Below, piece by piece: positions 14,601-26,472 of a DNA stretch of 64,000 nucleotides. The notes beneath the pieces are model-generated. The model did no database searches. It was not told the DNA's origin and saw only the letters and a list, made by a program, of their open reading frames with translations. Source of the DNA: Siderastrea radians. Its lineage: Eukaryota; Cnidaria; Anthozoa; Scleractinia; Rhizangiidae. Position 1 is the stretch's first letter. Each line of letters starts with the position of its first letter. A program made the translations under genes and the position numbers. Location: the NCBI GenBank assembly GCA_964017195.1, contig OZ024898.1:4618482-4682481 (forward strand), in the 5' to 3' direction.

Positions 14601-15684
14601 TGTTTCAATTCTTTTGTGAAATAGAAACTCTAAAGGTTGTTTTAACACTTTGGTTGCCTTGCATTGTAGGTAATCTATCCGTCGTTTTAATGCTTTTTTT
14701 CAAAGGGAAAATCTAACCGTTGTTTCAACAATTTTATGGCATTTTCTTGTAGGCAATCTATCCGTCGTTTTAATTCTCTTGTCAAGTGGGAAATCTAACC
14801 GTTGTTTCAACAATTTTTTGGCCTTCCATTGTAGGCAATCTATGCGTTGTTTCAATTCGTTTTTCAAATGGAAAATCTCACCGTTGTTTCAACAATTTCT
14901 TATCTTCGATTGTAGGTAATCTATCCGTCTCTTCAATTCTTTTTTGAAATGGGAAATCTAACTGTTTTTTCAACACTTTTTTTGGCCTTACATTGTAAGC
15001 AATCTATCCCTTTTTTAATTTTCTTTTGCAAATGGAAAATCCAACCTTTGGTTCAAAAATTTTTTAGCCTTTCATTGTAGGCAATCCATTCGTTGTTTCA
15101 ATTCTTTTCTCAAATGGGAAATCGTACCGTTGTTGGAACAATTTTTTAGCCTTGCATTGTAAGCAATCTACCCGTTCTTTCAATTCTTTTGTCAGATGGG
15201 AAGTCGAACCGTTGTTTAAACAATCTTTCGGCCTTCCATTATAGGGAATCTATCCGTTGTTTTAATTCTTTTGTCACATGGAAAATCTAACCGTTGTTAC
15301 AACAATTTTTTGGCCTGATATTGTAAGCAATCCACCCCTTTTTTCAATGTTTTTGTCAAGAGGAAAATCTAACCGTTGTTTCAACAGTTTCTTGGCCTTC
15401 CGTTGCAGGCAATCTATCCGTCGTTTCAATTTGTTTTTCAAATTGTAAATCTCACCGTTGCTTCAACAATTTTTTACCTTCGATTGTAGCAAGCTATCCG
15501 TCGTTTCAATTCTTTTCTCGAGTGGATAATCTAACCGTTGTCTCAACAATTTTTTGTCCTTGCATTGTAGGCACCATATCCGTTGTTTCAATTCTTTTCT
15601 CAAAGGGGAAAGCTAACCGTTGCAACAATTATTTAGCCTTGCATTGTAAGCAACGTATCCGTTGTTTCTATTCCTTTCTCAAAC
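2691..15684 (+). repeat. 82-bp minisatellite, block 1
   Basis: A diverged tandem array of an 82-bp unit, around 155-160 copies. Each unit is an asymmetric dimer: the core AATCTAWCCGTYGTTTCAA appears twice per unit, separated alternately by about 45 and 37 bp. The longer half carries TTTTTTGGCCTTGCATTGTAGGC-like sequence and the shorter half TTCTTTTCTCAAATGG-like sequence. Local higher-order repeats are visible: a segment near 3455-3667 recurs near 4668-4880 and 5570-5782, and 3948-4606 recurs at 6063-6709. Because 82 is not a multiple of three, open frames of 60-170 codons wander through it in several phases; I treat these as non-coding. Confidence 0.95.
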
Positions 15685-15723
15685 TCATTAATAATGCATA
15701 AAGAGAAAAGAAAGGAAATCACT

Positions 15724-16327
15724 ACCGTGACGGACACCGCGGCAAAATGCACTGCGCACGCGCTGTATTTTTACTTCTTGTCAATGCTCCCCTATTGAAA
15801 ACTATTGGCAAGAATAACAAACTCGGGTTCCGGCCGCGAATTTTGAAAAACTTAAGCTCCAGACATCAAACTTAAGGTTAAAAAATCCAGAGCAGCTTCA
15901 ATATAGTTTTATCTGTTTCTACACCTTTGCACCTCGTAGTTTCGGGCTTGCACCCACAGCGAAAAACATCATGAAAGTCGATAGTTTACGTTCGCATGTC
16001 GCCATTGTAGTGGCATTAGGGAGTTAAAGCAACCACCACGGCGACGGCAACGAGAACGTCGAAAAACAAGAGGATGTAATGAGCAAGAGAATGACTCTGC
16101 ACGTGCGTTACACATTCTGGTACATTTCTTTTCCGTCCTCTGCAAAACAACAACGTGAAATGACCAGTTTTAAGTTTTTTTTTTTTGGAGAACGGGAACA
16201 CACGAGGGTGAATTGTTCTTGTCTTACTGGACTTGAGCGCCATCCCTGCGAATTCAGTTCCCGGACAGTTCGAAATCACAAGTGAGCGCATGCGCAGACG
16301 TTTTGCCGTGGTGTCACCGTGACGGTG
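15724..16327. mobile_element. Small TIR/MITE-like element between satellite blocks
   Basis: A roughly 39-bp imperfect inverted repeat bounds this stretch: ACCGTGACGGACACCGCGGC at the left corresponds to GCCGTGGTGTCACCGTGACGG at the right, each followed inward by an AAAATG/CGTTTT and GCGCA-type block. No transposase is encoded; open frames inside have no recognisable domain. An interior CGACGGCAACGAGAACG-like stretch near 16035-16052 looks like a dispersed repeat. It is probably a non-autonomous DNA transposon; I did not find a clear target-site duplication. Confidence 0.55.
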
Positions 16328-16413
16328 GTTTGGATACCGGATCTTAATTAGCATAAAGTTTTGCGAACTTTTGCTTTGAATTTCTCCTAGATTTATGAAT
16401 GGTTTGAGAAGCC

Positions 16414-16555
16414 ATATCAAAAACTCGAAAGAGTGTTTCATCATGTATCCAAACACCTCGAAGTCGGTCAAAAAAACTCGGCTGCGCCTCGTTTTTTCAA
16501 CCCACTTCTCGGGGTTTGGATATCCTGATGAAACACTCTTTCTCGTGTTTGATAT
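16414..16555. mobile_element. Foldback (hairpin) MITE
   Basis: The two ends are inverted copies of each other: GAAAGAGTGTTTCATCA near the left and TGATGAAACACTCTTTC near the right, and pairing continues inward through the TATCCAAAC / GTTTGGATA blocks. Almost the whole 142 bp can fold into one hairpin, as expected for a foldback MITE. No coding capacity. Confidence 0.75.
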
Positions 16556-16561
16556 ATTACT

Positions 16562-19286
16562 TGTCACATGGAAATTCTCACCGTTGGTTCAACAATATTT
16601 TGGCCTTTCATTATAGGGAATTTACCCGTCGTTTCAATTCTCTTCTCAAATGGGAAATCTAACCGTTGTTTCCACAATTGTTTGGCCTTTTATTGTAGGC
16701 AATCCATGTGTTGTGTCAATTCTTGTCTCAAATGGAAAATCGTACCGTTGTTGCAACAATTTTTTAACCTTGTATTGTAAGCAATCTATCCGTTGTCTCA
16801 AATCTTTTGTCAGATGGGAAATCGGACCGTTGTTTGAACAATTTTTTGGCCTTCCATTATAGGCAATCCATCCGTTGTTTCAGTTCTTTTCTCAAATGGG
16901 AAATCGTACCGTTGTTGCAACAATTTTTTAGCCTTGCATTGTAAGCAATCTATCCGTTCTTTCAATTCTTTTGACAGATGGGAAATTGAACCGATGTTTG
17001 AACAATATTTTGGCCTTCTATTATAGGAAATCTATCCGTTATCTTAATTAAGTTTTGTCACATGGAAAATCTCACCGTTATTTCAACAATTTTTTCGCCT
17101 TACATAGTAAGCAATCTATTCCTTTTTCAATTCTTTTGTTAAATGGAAAATCTAACCGTTGTTTCAACACTTTGTTTGCCTTACATTGTAAGCAATCTAT
17201 CCATCGTTTTAATTCTCTTCTCAAATGGAAAATCTAACCGTTGTTTCAACAATTTTTTGCCCTTGCATTGTAAGCAGTCTATCCATTGTTTCAATTCTTT
17301 TGTCAAATGGGAAATCTAACCGTTGTTTCAACAATTTGTTGTCCTTGCATTGTAGGCAATTAATCCGTCGTTTTAATTTTTTTCTCAAATGGAAAATCAA
17401 ACCGTTGTCTCAACAATGTTTTGGCCATGGATTGCGGGCAATCTATCCGTTGTTTCAATTCCTTTGTTACATGGAAAATCTAACCGTTGTTTCAACAATA
17501 TTTTGCCCTTTCAATATAGGGAATGTTACCGTCGTTTCAATTCTTTTCTCAAATGGGAAATCTAACCGTTGTTTCAACACTTTTTTGGCCTTGCACTGTA
17601 AGCAATCTATCCGTTTTTTAATTTTTTTTTTTGTCAAATGGAAAATCCAACCTTTGGTTGAACAATTTTTTAGCCTTTTCTTGTAGGCAATCCATGCGTT
17701 GTTTCAATTCTTTTCTCAAATGGGAAATCGTACCGTTGTTGCAATAATTTTTTAGCCTTGCATTGTAAGCAATCTATCCGTTGTTTCAATTGTTTTGTCA
17801 GATGGGAAATCGAACCGTTGTTTAAACTTTCGTTCGGCCTTCCATTATAGGGAATCTATCCGTTGTTTTAATTCTTTTGTAACATGGAAAATCTAACTGT
17901 TGTTACAACAATTTTTTGGCCTGATATTGTAAGCAATCTACCCATTTTTGTCAATTTTTTTTGTCAAATGGAAAATCTAACCGTTGTTTCAACAGTTTTT
18001 TGGCCTTCCGTTGTAGGCAATCTATCTGTCGTTTCAATTCGTTTTTGAAATGGGAAATCTCACCGTTGTTTCAACAATTTCTTACCTTCGATTGTACGCA
18101 ATTAATAAGTTGTTTCAATTCTCTTCTCAAAGGGAAAAGCTAACTGTTGCAACAATTTTTTAGCCTTGCATTGTAACTAACGTATCCGTTGTTTCTATTG
18201 CTTTGTCACATGGAAATTCTAACCGTTGTTTTAATATTATTTTGGCCTTTTATTATAGGGAATTTACCCGTCGTTTCAATTCTTTTCTCTAATGGGAAAT
18301 CTAACCTTTGTTTTAATAATTTTTTGGCGTTACATTGTAAGGAATCTATCGGTTGTCTCAATTTTTTTTTGAAATGGAAAATCTGACCGTTGTTTCAACT
18401 TTTTTTTGGCCTTGCATTGTAGGCCATCTTTCCGTCGTTTCAATTCCTTTCTCAAATAGAAAATCTCACCTTTGGTTCAACAATTGTTTGGCCTTCAATT
18501 ACAGGCAATCTATTTGTTGTTTCAATTCCTTTGTCAAACGGAATATCTCGCCGTTATTTGAACGCGTTTTTGGCCTTGTACTGTAGCCAGTCAGTCTGTT
18601 GTTTCAATTGTTTTGTCTAATGGAAAATCTAACCGTTGTTCAGCACTTTGTTTGCCTTACATTGTAGGCAATCTATCGGTCGTTTTAATTCTCTTCTTAA
18701 ATGGAAAATTCAACCGTTGTTTCAAGAATTTTTTGTCCTTGCATTGTAGGCAATTAACCCGTCGTTTTAATTTTTTTCTCAAATGGAAAATCAAACCGTT
18801 GTCTCAACAAGGTTTGGCCATGGATTGCGGGCAATCTATCCGTTGTTTCTATTATTTTCTCAAATGAAAAATCTAACCGTTGTTTCAAGAATTTTTTTAA
18901 GGTTTGCATTGTAAGCAATCTATCCGTTGTTTCAATTCCTTTGTCACCTGGAAATTCTAACCGTTGTTTAAACAATGTTTTGTCCTTTCGTTGTAGGGAA
19001 TGTACCCGTCGTTTCAATTCTTTTCTAAAATGGGAAATCTAACCGTTGATTCAACATTTTTTTGGCCTTACATTGTAAGCAATCTATCGGTTGTTTCAAT
19101 TCTTTTGTCAAACGGCAAATCGTACCGTTGTTGCAACAAATTTTTAGCCTTGCATTGTGAGCAATCTATCCGTTGTTTCAACTCTTTTTTCAGATAAGAA
19201 ACCGATCCGTTGTTTGAACAATTTTTTTGGCTTTCCATTATAGGCAATCCACCCGTTATTTCAATTCTTTTCTCAAATGGGAAATC
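16562..19286 (+). repeat. 82-bp minisatellite, block 2
   Basis: The array resumes in the same orientation as block 1, about 33 diverged copies. Variants with GGGAAATCGTACCGTTGTTGCAAC-like joins are common here. It stops abruptly at the tip of the palindromic composite element. Confidence 0.93.
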
Positions 19287-19801
19287 GGTCCGTGCACGGT
19301 TCGGCCAATTCAATTTTTCATTTTTTTCATTGAAATAGAAAAATCAAATTTTGTTTATTTTAACTGTTTGATACTTATTTCAAAATAGCGAAAAAAAGGT
19401 AAGTAAACATGAATTAAAAACACGAAATTTGCACTGGTTTTTAATTTTTTTTAAATTTTCAATTCATTTAAAGTGTTGAAAAAATAAGGTTCAACCAAAA
19501 AAGCAACTTTTTCGATATTTTTCATGTTTTTGTTTTTCGACACAAATTGGAGAAATGAAATAATGAGGTAACATCAGTTAGTTAGGTCATTTTTCCATTT
19601 TTCTATCTCCGAGAAAAAAATAGAAAAATGAATTCTTTGTTTTGTTCTGTCCATTGTTTCATTGTTCTATTTTTCGACCTAAATTAGAAAAATGGAAAAA
19701 TAGCTTTGATGTCTATCAAGTTTTCATTTTTCTATTTTTCGACTTAAATTAGAAAGATGAAAAAATGACTTTCGTGTCTATAAGCGCTTCCATTTTTCCA
19801 C

Positions 19802-20840
19802 GTTTTGAACAATTTGTTTCATGGGGGGGGGGGGGGAGAAAAGAGACTTGTTGTTGGGAAAGAAGATGTGTACACCAGTAAAATCTCGTCGGTTTTCAAG
19901 AAAGGAAGGCCATTTGACTTAACGTTGCTGCAAAGCGAGCGGGTGACAACAATTTAGGATTTACCGACAGAATGCCGTAAGAGCTTTATTGGGCTATTAA
20001 TAGCAGTCTCCCGGCACTAGAACATATTGATCCGAAAATGTTTCTTTTTAAAAATGTTTGAAACAGTTATATTTGTAATACTTAACTAATGTGACTAGCA
20101 TCACCAAATAATCGTGCAGACGGCTTAGTTGTTAGACTTGTTGGGAGTCCGCTCTCAAGACACGGAAGAGGCCAGCCGCGGCTCCCAGTTGGCTAGTATA
20201 TATTCATTATTTCATTTTCATCCTTCACGGGTTTATAACAAACCGACTAAATTACCAGCTCCCTGTTGGCTTGTTAGCTCTATTGGTTAGAGCGCTACAC
20301 CGGTATCGCAGAGGTCAAGGGTTCGAATCCCGTACAAGCCTGAACTTTTTTTTCAGGCTTTTTTTTCGCAACTGCAAAAGTTGCGTCTATAACTGCGATG
20401 ATCTTCTTTACACTTAATTATGTCAATACTGTTATATAAAATAACTGACATAAGGCTACAAGCCAAGGCCGGAGCTGGCCTCTTCCGTGTCTTGAGAGCG
20501 GATTTCCAGCAAGTCTAACAAGTAAGCCGTCTGCACGATTATTTGGTGATGCTAGTCACATTAGTTAAGTTTTACAAATATAACTGTTTCAAACGTTTTT
20601 ACAAAGAAACATTTCGGATCAATATGTTCTAGTGCCGGGAGACTGCTATTAATAGCCCAATAAAGCTCTTACGGCGTTTTGTCGGTAAACCCTAAATTGT
20701 TGTCACCCGCTCGATTTGCAGCAACGTTGAGTCAAATGGCCTTCCTTTCTTGAAAACCGACGAGATTTTACTGGTTTACAGATCTTTTTTTTCTAGCAAC
20801 AAGTCTCTTTTCTCCCTTTATGAAACAAATTGTTTGAAAA
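19802..20840. repeat. Inner inverted repeat pair flanking a tRNA-like sequence
   Basis: The left arm (about 19802-20176) and right arm (about 20475-20840) are near-identical in inverted orientation. Both contain the CTCTCAAGACACGGAAGAGG, GCCGTCTGCACGATTATTTGG and GCTATTAATAGC stretches. They surround about 300 bp of non-palindromic sequence that holds the tRNA-like gene. The arms look like a foldback structure later opened by, or built around, a tRNA-derived insertion. Confidence 0.75.
20268..20340 (+). tRNA. tRNA-Thr(GGT)-like pseudogene or SINE head
   Basis: The 73-nt segment begins GGCTTGT and ends ACAAGCC, a perfect 7-bp acceptor stem. It has a D-arm (GCTC...GAGC) with TAGCTCTATTGGTTAGAGC as an A-box-like block, and GGTTCGAATCC as a B-box/T-arm. 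The anticodon arm is poor: the stem CTACA/CGCAG has two mismatches and the base before the putative GGT anticodon is C, not U. A GCCTGAA...TTCAGGC hairpin with T-runs follows, resembling a Pol III terminator. I read it as a tRNA-derived repeat or decayed tRNA copy, not a working tRNA. Confidence 0.6.
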
Positions 20841-21510
20841 GAGGAATGTCCATGGCTTCTCACATGAGACAGAGACTACACTCCTGTTACAACTTGGCGG
20901 GAAAACTGTGCCTTGGGTCATGTTATAACCTTAAAACACCATTTTTTGGGATGACACGAATCAAAGCCATTTTTTCCATTTTTACCCCGCCGTCAGGACG
21001 GGGTCTAGTAATACCCATTTTTTTTCCGTGGTTTGTTTTTTTGGTGGTCACTTGCCCCAGACCTCCGGTTTTCGCTCGGCCAAACAAATACTCGTCGTGT
21101 CTTTCGCCACACAGGCAAGGGCTTTTATCTTGAGTGACCGTAACATATTTTACACCCCGGGGGGGAGAACAACGGCGGGGTCTAATGCCCCTGGGGCTTT
21201 TCTTGTTCTAATTTAAGTCGAAAAATAGAAAAATGAAAAATTGATAAACATCAAAGCTATTTTTTCATTTTTCTAATTTTAGTCGAAAAATGGAAAAATG
21301 AAAAATTGATACACATCAAAACCATTTTTTCATTTTTCTGATTTAAGTCGAAAAATAGAAAAATGAAAAATTGATAGACATTTTCATTTTTCTAATTCAA
21401 GTAGAAAAATAGAAAAATGAAACAATTGGACAGGACAAAACAAAGAATTCATTTTTCTATTTTTTCTCGAAAATAGAAAAATGGAAAAATGATGCAACCA
21501 ACTGATGTTA

Positions 21511-23290
21511 AATCCGTGTACCTTCGCGCCAATCGATTTTTGAATTTAAATTGAAAATACAAAATCAGAATTTTTGTGTTTTTCGATTTTCAAATACAAA
21601 TTGAAAATTGAAAATCGACCATTTTTTCTGACTTTCGATTTTTCAGTTTTCTTTTCGTTGCGAAAAATGTAACATTGAAAATTAACTTTTTTCAGAAAAG
21701 TTCAATTTTCAGTTTTCCTTTTTTCAGTTTTTTCTACCGATTGAAAATAGAAAAATGAAGATATTTGAACTTTTAATTTTAATTTAGAAAGTTAAATTTC
21801 ATATTAATTCCATTTTTTATCTCAAAGCACTAAATCAAAACACTAAAAACAACAGAGGTTTCGGGGGGGGGGGGAGACTCGCCCAATTCGCCCTCCCTAG
21901 GCAGTGCTTTTCTTGTTCTTTTCGCTTTATTTCCCTCTGTTCTCGGGCTGATGCTGAGACTGGATGCGGTGGACGAGAAAGTTACCCAAGTTTCGGAACT
22001 TTGTATAGAAATTAACAACAAGATTGGGGACCAGCAAAGAAGGGAACTAGCGACATTCTAAGATCAGGTGACCTCAAATCTCACCTGTACAATCCTGGAA
22101 AGACATATGGAGCCCCCCGGTGAACATGGCCTAGTGCTGAGACAGCATTTTAGGATGCGATCCGTGTGTGCCCCAGTGAATGGCGGACAACACTACATGC
22201 CCACATTGCAATATTGATGATGCAACCACTTTGATTGTGCGGGGATTGGATGGACTTTTGATAATTTGATAAAAGAATAGACTGAACCGTGGACTTGAAC
22301 TACCGTGACTATTGACACCCGAATGTATGTTAGCTTTGTTTTGTTACAATTTTCATTTGGAAATGCCCTTATTCTGTTTGTTAGCGTACGCATGTTTCAT
22401 TTTGATCCGATGGTTTACATGTTTTGTGTGACGTGTCACAAGTAGCGAGTCACTTTAGTTCTGATGAAATGAATTGTACTCGATTTTGAAATCAACATGG
22501 GCTAACTTGTTGACACCTACAATTATAAATTAGCTTTTTGATTGCATTTGACCAGAATTTCTGTGTTAATTTGTAGATTAGTTGATTTTTTTTTTGAAAA
22601 ACAAATGTTAATCATTACGGTTACATATCTTTACAATTACTTGTCGGATACAATTAATATTTCCATGAACCTGCGCGCAAAATATTGTTTGCTTGTTCAG
22701 TCATTCTATCCGAGTGAGCGGCGCGCGATGATCAAAACATGTGACGGGAACTAGCGCAAAAAAAAAAAAAAAAACCTCGCTCCAGTCAAGGATATGCTCT
22801 TAACATTTTTCGTGATCATACTTTAGGATTTTCTATGAAGAAATAAAACTTTATCCCGAAAACAGAGGTAAATAGAGCTAAAAGAAGAAGGAAAGCACTG
22901 CCTGGGGAGGGCGAATTGGGCGAGTCCCCCCCCCCCGAAACCTCTGCCGTTTTTAGCGTTTTGATTTAGTGTTTTGAGATAAAGGGTGGGGTCAATACGA
23001 AATTTGACTTTCTAAATTAAAATCAAAAGTTCAAATATCTTCATTTTTCCATTTTCAATCGGTAGAAGAGAAATGAAAAAAGGAAAATTGAAAATTGAAA
23101 TTTTCTGAAAAAAGTTGATTTTCAATATTACATTTTCCGCAACGAAACGAAAACTGAAAAATCGAAAGTCAGAAAAAAATGGATGATTTTTAATTTTCAA
23201 ATTGTATTTGAAAATCGAAAAACACAAAAATTCTGATTTTGTGTTTTCAATTTGAAATCAAAAATCGATTGGCGCGAAGGTACACGGATT
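21511..23290 (+). mobile_element. TIR element copy A (1780 bp)
   Basis: It begins AATCCGTGTACCTTCGCGCC and ends with the reverse complement. The TIRs extend several hundred bases through AT-rich FTF-like code to a poly-G/poly-C run followed by an AGACTCGCCCAATTCGCC block. ATGTTA lies immediately outside both ends (21505-21510 and 23291-23296). The interior has no transposase; a 66-codon minus-strand frame at 22193-22393 has no known domain. It is a non-autonomous DNA transposon with a 6-bp target duplication, superfamily not assigned. Confidence 0.75.
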
Positions 23291-23296
23291 ATGTTA

Positions 23297-25034
23297 AATC
23301 CGTGTACCTTCGCGCCAATCGATTTTTGATTTCAAATTGAAAATACAAAATCAGAATTTTTGTGTTTTTCGATTTTCAAATGCAAATTGAAACTTAAAAA
23401 TCATCTATTTTTTTCTGATTTTCGATTTTTCAGCTTTCTTTTCGTTACGGAAAACGTAATATTGAAAGTTAACTATTTTCAGAACATTTTTATTTTCAAT
23501 TGTCCTTTTCTCATTTCTCTTGTACCGATTGAAACTAGAAAAATGAAGATGTTTGAACTTTGATTTCAATTTAGAAAGTCAAATTTCGTATTGATTCCAC
23601 TTTTTTAATCTCAAAACACTACATCAAAACATTAAACACAGCAGAGGTTTGCGGGGGGGGGGGGGAACTCGACCAATTCGCCCTCCCCAGGGAGTGCTTT
23701 TCTTGTTTTTCCCTCTTTTTCCCTCTGTTCTCGGGCTAAAGTGTTATTTAGTCAAGAAAAGTCCAACAAAATAATCACGAAAAATATTAAGGGCATATGC
23801 CTGCTGGAACAAAGTTTTTTTGGCACTAAACTTGCAAAATGTTTTGGCCATCGCGCACCGCTCACTCAGATAGAATGACTAAACAAGCAAACAATATTTT
23901 GCACGCAGGTTCATGGAAATATTGTATACGACAAGTAATTGTAAAGATATGTAACTGTAATGATTAATCTACAAATTAACACAGAAATTCTAGTCAAATG
24001 CAATCAAAAAGCTAATTTATTATAATAGATGTCAACAAGTTAGCCCATGTTGATTTCGAAATCGAGTACAATTCATTTCATCAGAACTAAAGTGACTCGC
24101 TACTTGTGACACGTCACACAAAACGTATAAACCATCGGATCAAAATGAAACATGCGTACGCTAACAAACAGAATAAGGGCATTTCCAAATGAAAATTGTA
24201 ACAAAACAAAGCTAACATACATTCGGGTGTCAATAGTCACGGTAGTTCAAGTCCACGGTTCAGTCTATTCTTTTATCAAATTATCAAAATTCCATCCAAT
24301 CCCCGCACAATCAAAGTGGTTGCATCATCAATATTGCAATGTGGGCATGTAGTATTGTCCGCCATCCACTGGGGCACACACGGATCGCATCCCAAAATGC
24401 TGTCGCAGCACTAGGCCATGTTCACCGGCGGGCTCCATATGTCTTTCCAGGATTGTGCGGGTGAGATTTGAGGTCACCTGATCTTAGAATGTCGCTAGTT
24501 CCCTTCTTTGCTGGTCCCCAATCTTGTTGTTAATTTCTATACAAAGTTCCGAAACTTGGGCAACTTTCTCGTCCACCGCATCCAGTCTCAGCACCAGCCC
24601 GAGAACAGAGGGAAATAAAGCGAAAAGAACAAGAAAAGCACTGCCTAGGGAGGGCGAATTGGGCGAGTCTCCCCCCCCCCGAAACCTCTGTTGTTTTTAG
24701 TGTTTTGATTTAGTGCTTTGAGATAAAAAATGGAATTAATATGAAATTTAACTTTCTAAATTAAAATTAAAAGTTCAAATATCTTCATTTTTCTATTTTC
24801 AATCGGTAGAAAAAAACTGAAAAAAGGAAAACTGAAAATTGAACTTTTCTGAAAAAAGTTAATTTTCAATGTTACATTTTTCGCAACGAAAAGAAAACTG
24901 AAAAATCGAAAGTCAGAAAAAAATGGTCGATTTTCAATTTTCAATTTGTATTTGAAAATCGAAAAACACAAAAATTCTGATTTTGTATTTTCGATTTAAA
25001 TTCAAAAATCGATTGGCGCGAAGGTACACGGATT
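23297..25034 (-). mobile_element. TIR element copy B (1738 bp), inverted relative to copy A
   Basis: Same termini as copy A and flanked by ATGTTA at 23291-23296 and 25035-25040. Its interior is the reverse complement of copy A: the 66-codon frame of A reappears on the plus strand at 24152-24352 with one residue changed (K to F context at SKVHP/SKFHP). The two elements are head-to-head, separated only by one ATGTTA, so together they make a 3.5-kb palindrome. Confidence 0.75.
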
Positions 25035-25315
25035 ATGTTACCTCATTGTTTCATTTCTCCAATTTGTGTCGAAAAACAGAAAGATGAAAAACATATCGAA
25101 AAGTTGCTTTTTTGGTATAACCTTATTTTTTCAATACTTTAAATTAATTTAAAATTGAAAAAATTAAAAAGCAGTGTAAATTTCGTGCTTTAATTTATGT
25201 TACATATTTTTCGCTATTTTGAAATAAACATCAAACAGTTAAAATAAACAAAACTTGATTTTTCTATTTCAATGAAAAAAATGAAACATTGAATTGGCCG
25301 AACCGTGCACGGACC

Positions 25316-26472
25316 CAAGGCCAAACAATTGTTGAAACAACGGTAAGATTTTCTATTTGAGAAAGGAATTGAAACGACGGAAAGACTGCCTACGAAAAAG
25401 TGTTACAACAACAGTTAGATTTTCCGTTTGACAAAAAGATTGAAACAATGAATAGATTGGTTACAATGCCAGGGTAAAAAGTTGTTGCAACAACGGTTTG
25501 ATTTCCCCTTTGAGAAAAGAATTGAAACAACGGATTGATTATCTAAAATGCAACGACAAAAAAGTGTTGAAACAACGATTAGATTTTCCATTTGACAAAA
25601 GATTTGAAACGACGGATTGAGTGGCAACAGTACCAAACCAAAAAAGCGTTGAAACAACGGCGAGATTTTCTGTTTGACAAAAGAATTGAAACAACAAATA
25701 GATTGCCTGCAGTCGAAGGCAAAAAAATTGTTGAAACAACGGTTAGATTTTCCATTTGAGAAAAGAATTGAAACGACGTATAGATTGCCTACAAGTAAAA
25801 GCCAAAAAATTGTTGAAACAACGGTTAGATTTTCCATTAGAGAAAAGAATTCAAACAGCGGATAGATTGCCCGCAATCAAAGGCCAAAACATCGTTGAAA
25901 CAACGGTTAGATTTTCCATGTGACAAAAGAATTGAAACAATGGATAGACTGCTTACAATGCAAGGCTAAAAAATTGTTGCAACAACTGTGCAATTTCCCC
26001 TTTGAGAAAAGAATTGAAGCAACGGATTAATTGAATACAATGCAAGGACAAAAAAATTGTTGAAACAATTGTTAGATTTTCAGTTTGACAAAAGAATTGA
26101 AACAATCAATAGATTGCTTACAATGCAAGGCCAAAAAAATTGTTGAAACAATGGTTAGATTTCCCATTAGGAAAAAGAATTGAAAAAATGATAGATTGTT
26201 TACAAGAAAAAGCCAAAACATTGTTGAAAAAACGGTTAGATTTTCCATGTGACAAAGGAATTGAAACAACGGATAGATTGCCCGCAATCCAAGGCCAAAA
26301 CATTGTTGAAACAACGGTTTGATTTTCCATTTGAGAAAAATATTTAAAGGACGGATCGATTGCCTTCAATACAAAGGAAAAAAAGCGTAAAAATAACGGT
26401 GAGAGTTCCCACTTGAGAAAAGAATTGAACAGACAGATAGAGTACTTACAATGCAAGGCTAAAACATAGGCA
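25316..26472 (-). repeat. 82-bp minisatellite, block 3 (reverse orientation)
   Basis: About 14 copies of the same unit, but the core reads TTGAAACRACGGWTAGATT on the plus strand, so the array is inverted relative to every other block. It begins directly at the right tip of the palindromic composite and ends near 26472. Confidence 0.93.

Larger units (their letters stand above)
19287..25315. mobile_element. Large palindromic composite (foldback) element
   Basis: The left edge GGTCCGTGCACGGTTCGGCC recurs as its reverse complement at 25296-25315. Inside both edges lie matching AT-rich arms full of CATTTTTCTATTTTT / AAAAATAGAAAAATG motifs (about 19300-19800 and 21205-21505 plus 25041-25290). A second inverted pair lies at 19802-20176 and 20475-20840. 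Two further TIR elements sit inside the right arm. Poly-G runs of 10-15 bases occur at several mirrored places. No transposase is visible. The satellite changes orientation across this element, so a simple insertion does not explain it. Confidence 0.7.

Noticed and set aside
2691..15684. Many 60-170-codon open frames on both strands, with Phe/Asn/Ser-rich repeated peptides
   Set aside because: They follow the 82-bp repeat, change phase every unit because 82 is not divisible by three, appear in several frames at once and show no domain. They are by-products of a repeat with few stop codons.
20268..20340. A working tRNA-Thr gene
   Set aside because: The anticodon stem has two mismatches and the base before the anticodon is C, not U, so I list it as a tRNA-like pseudogene or SINE head.
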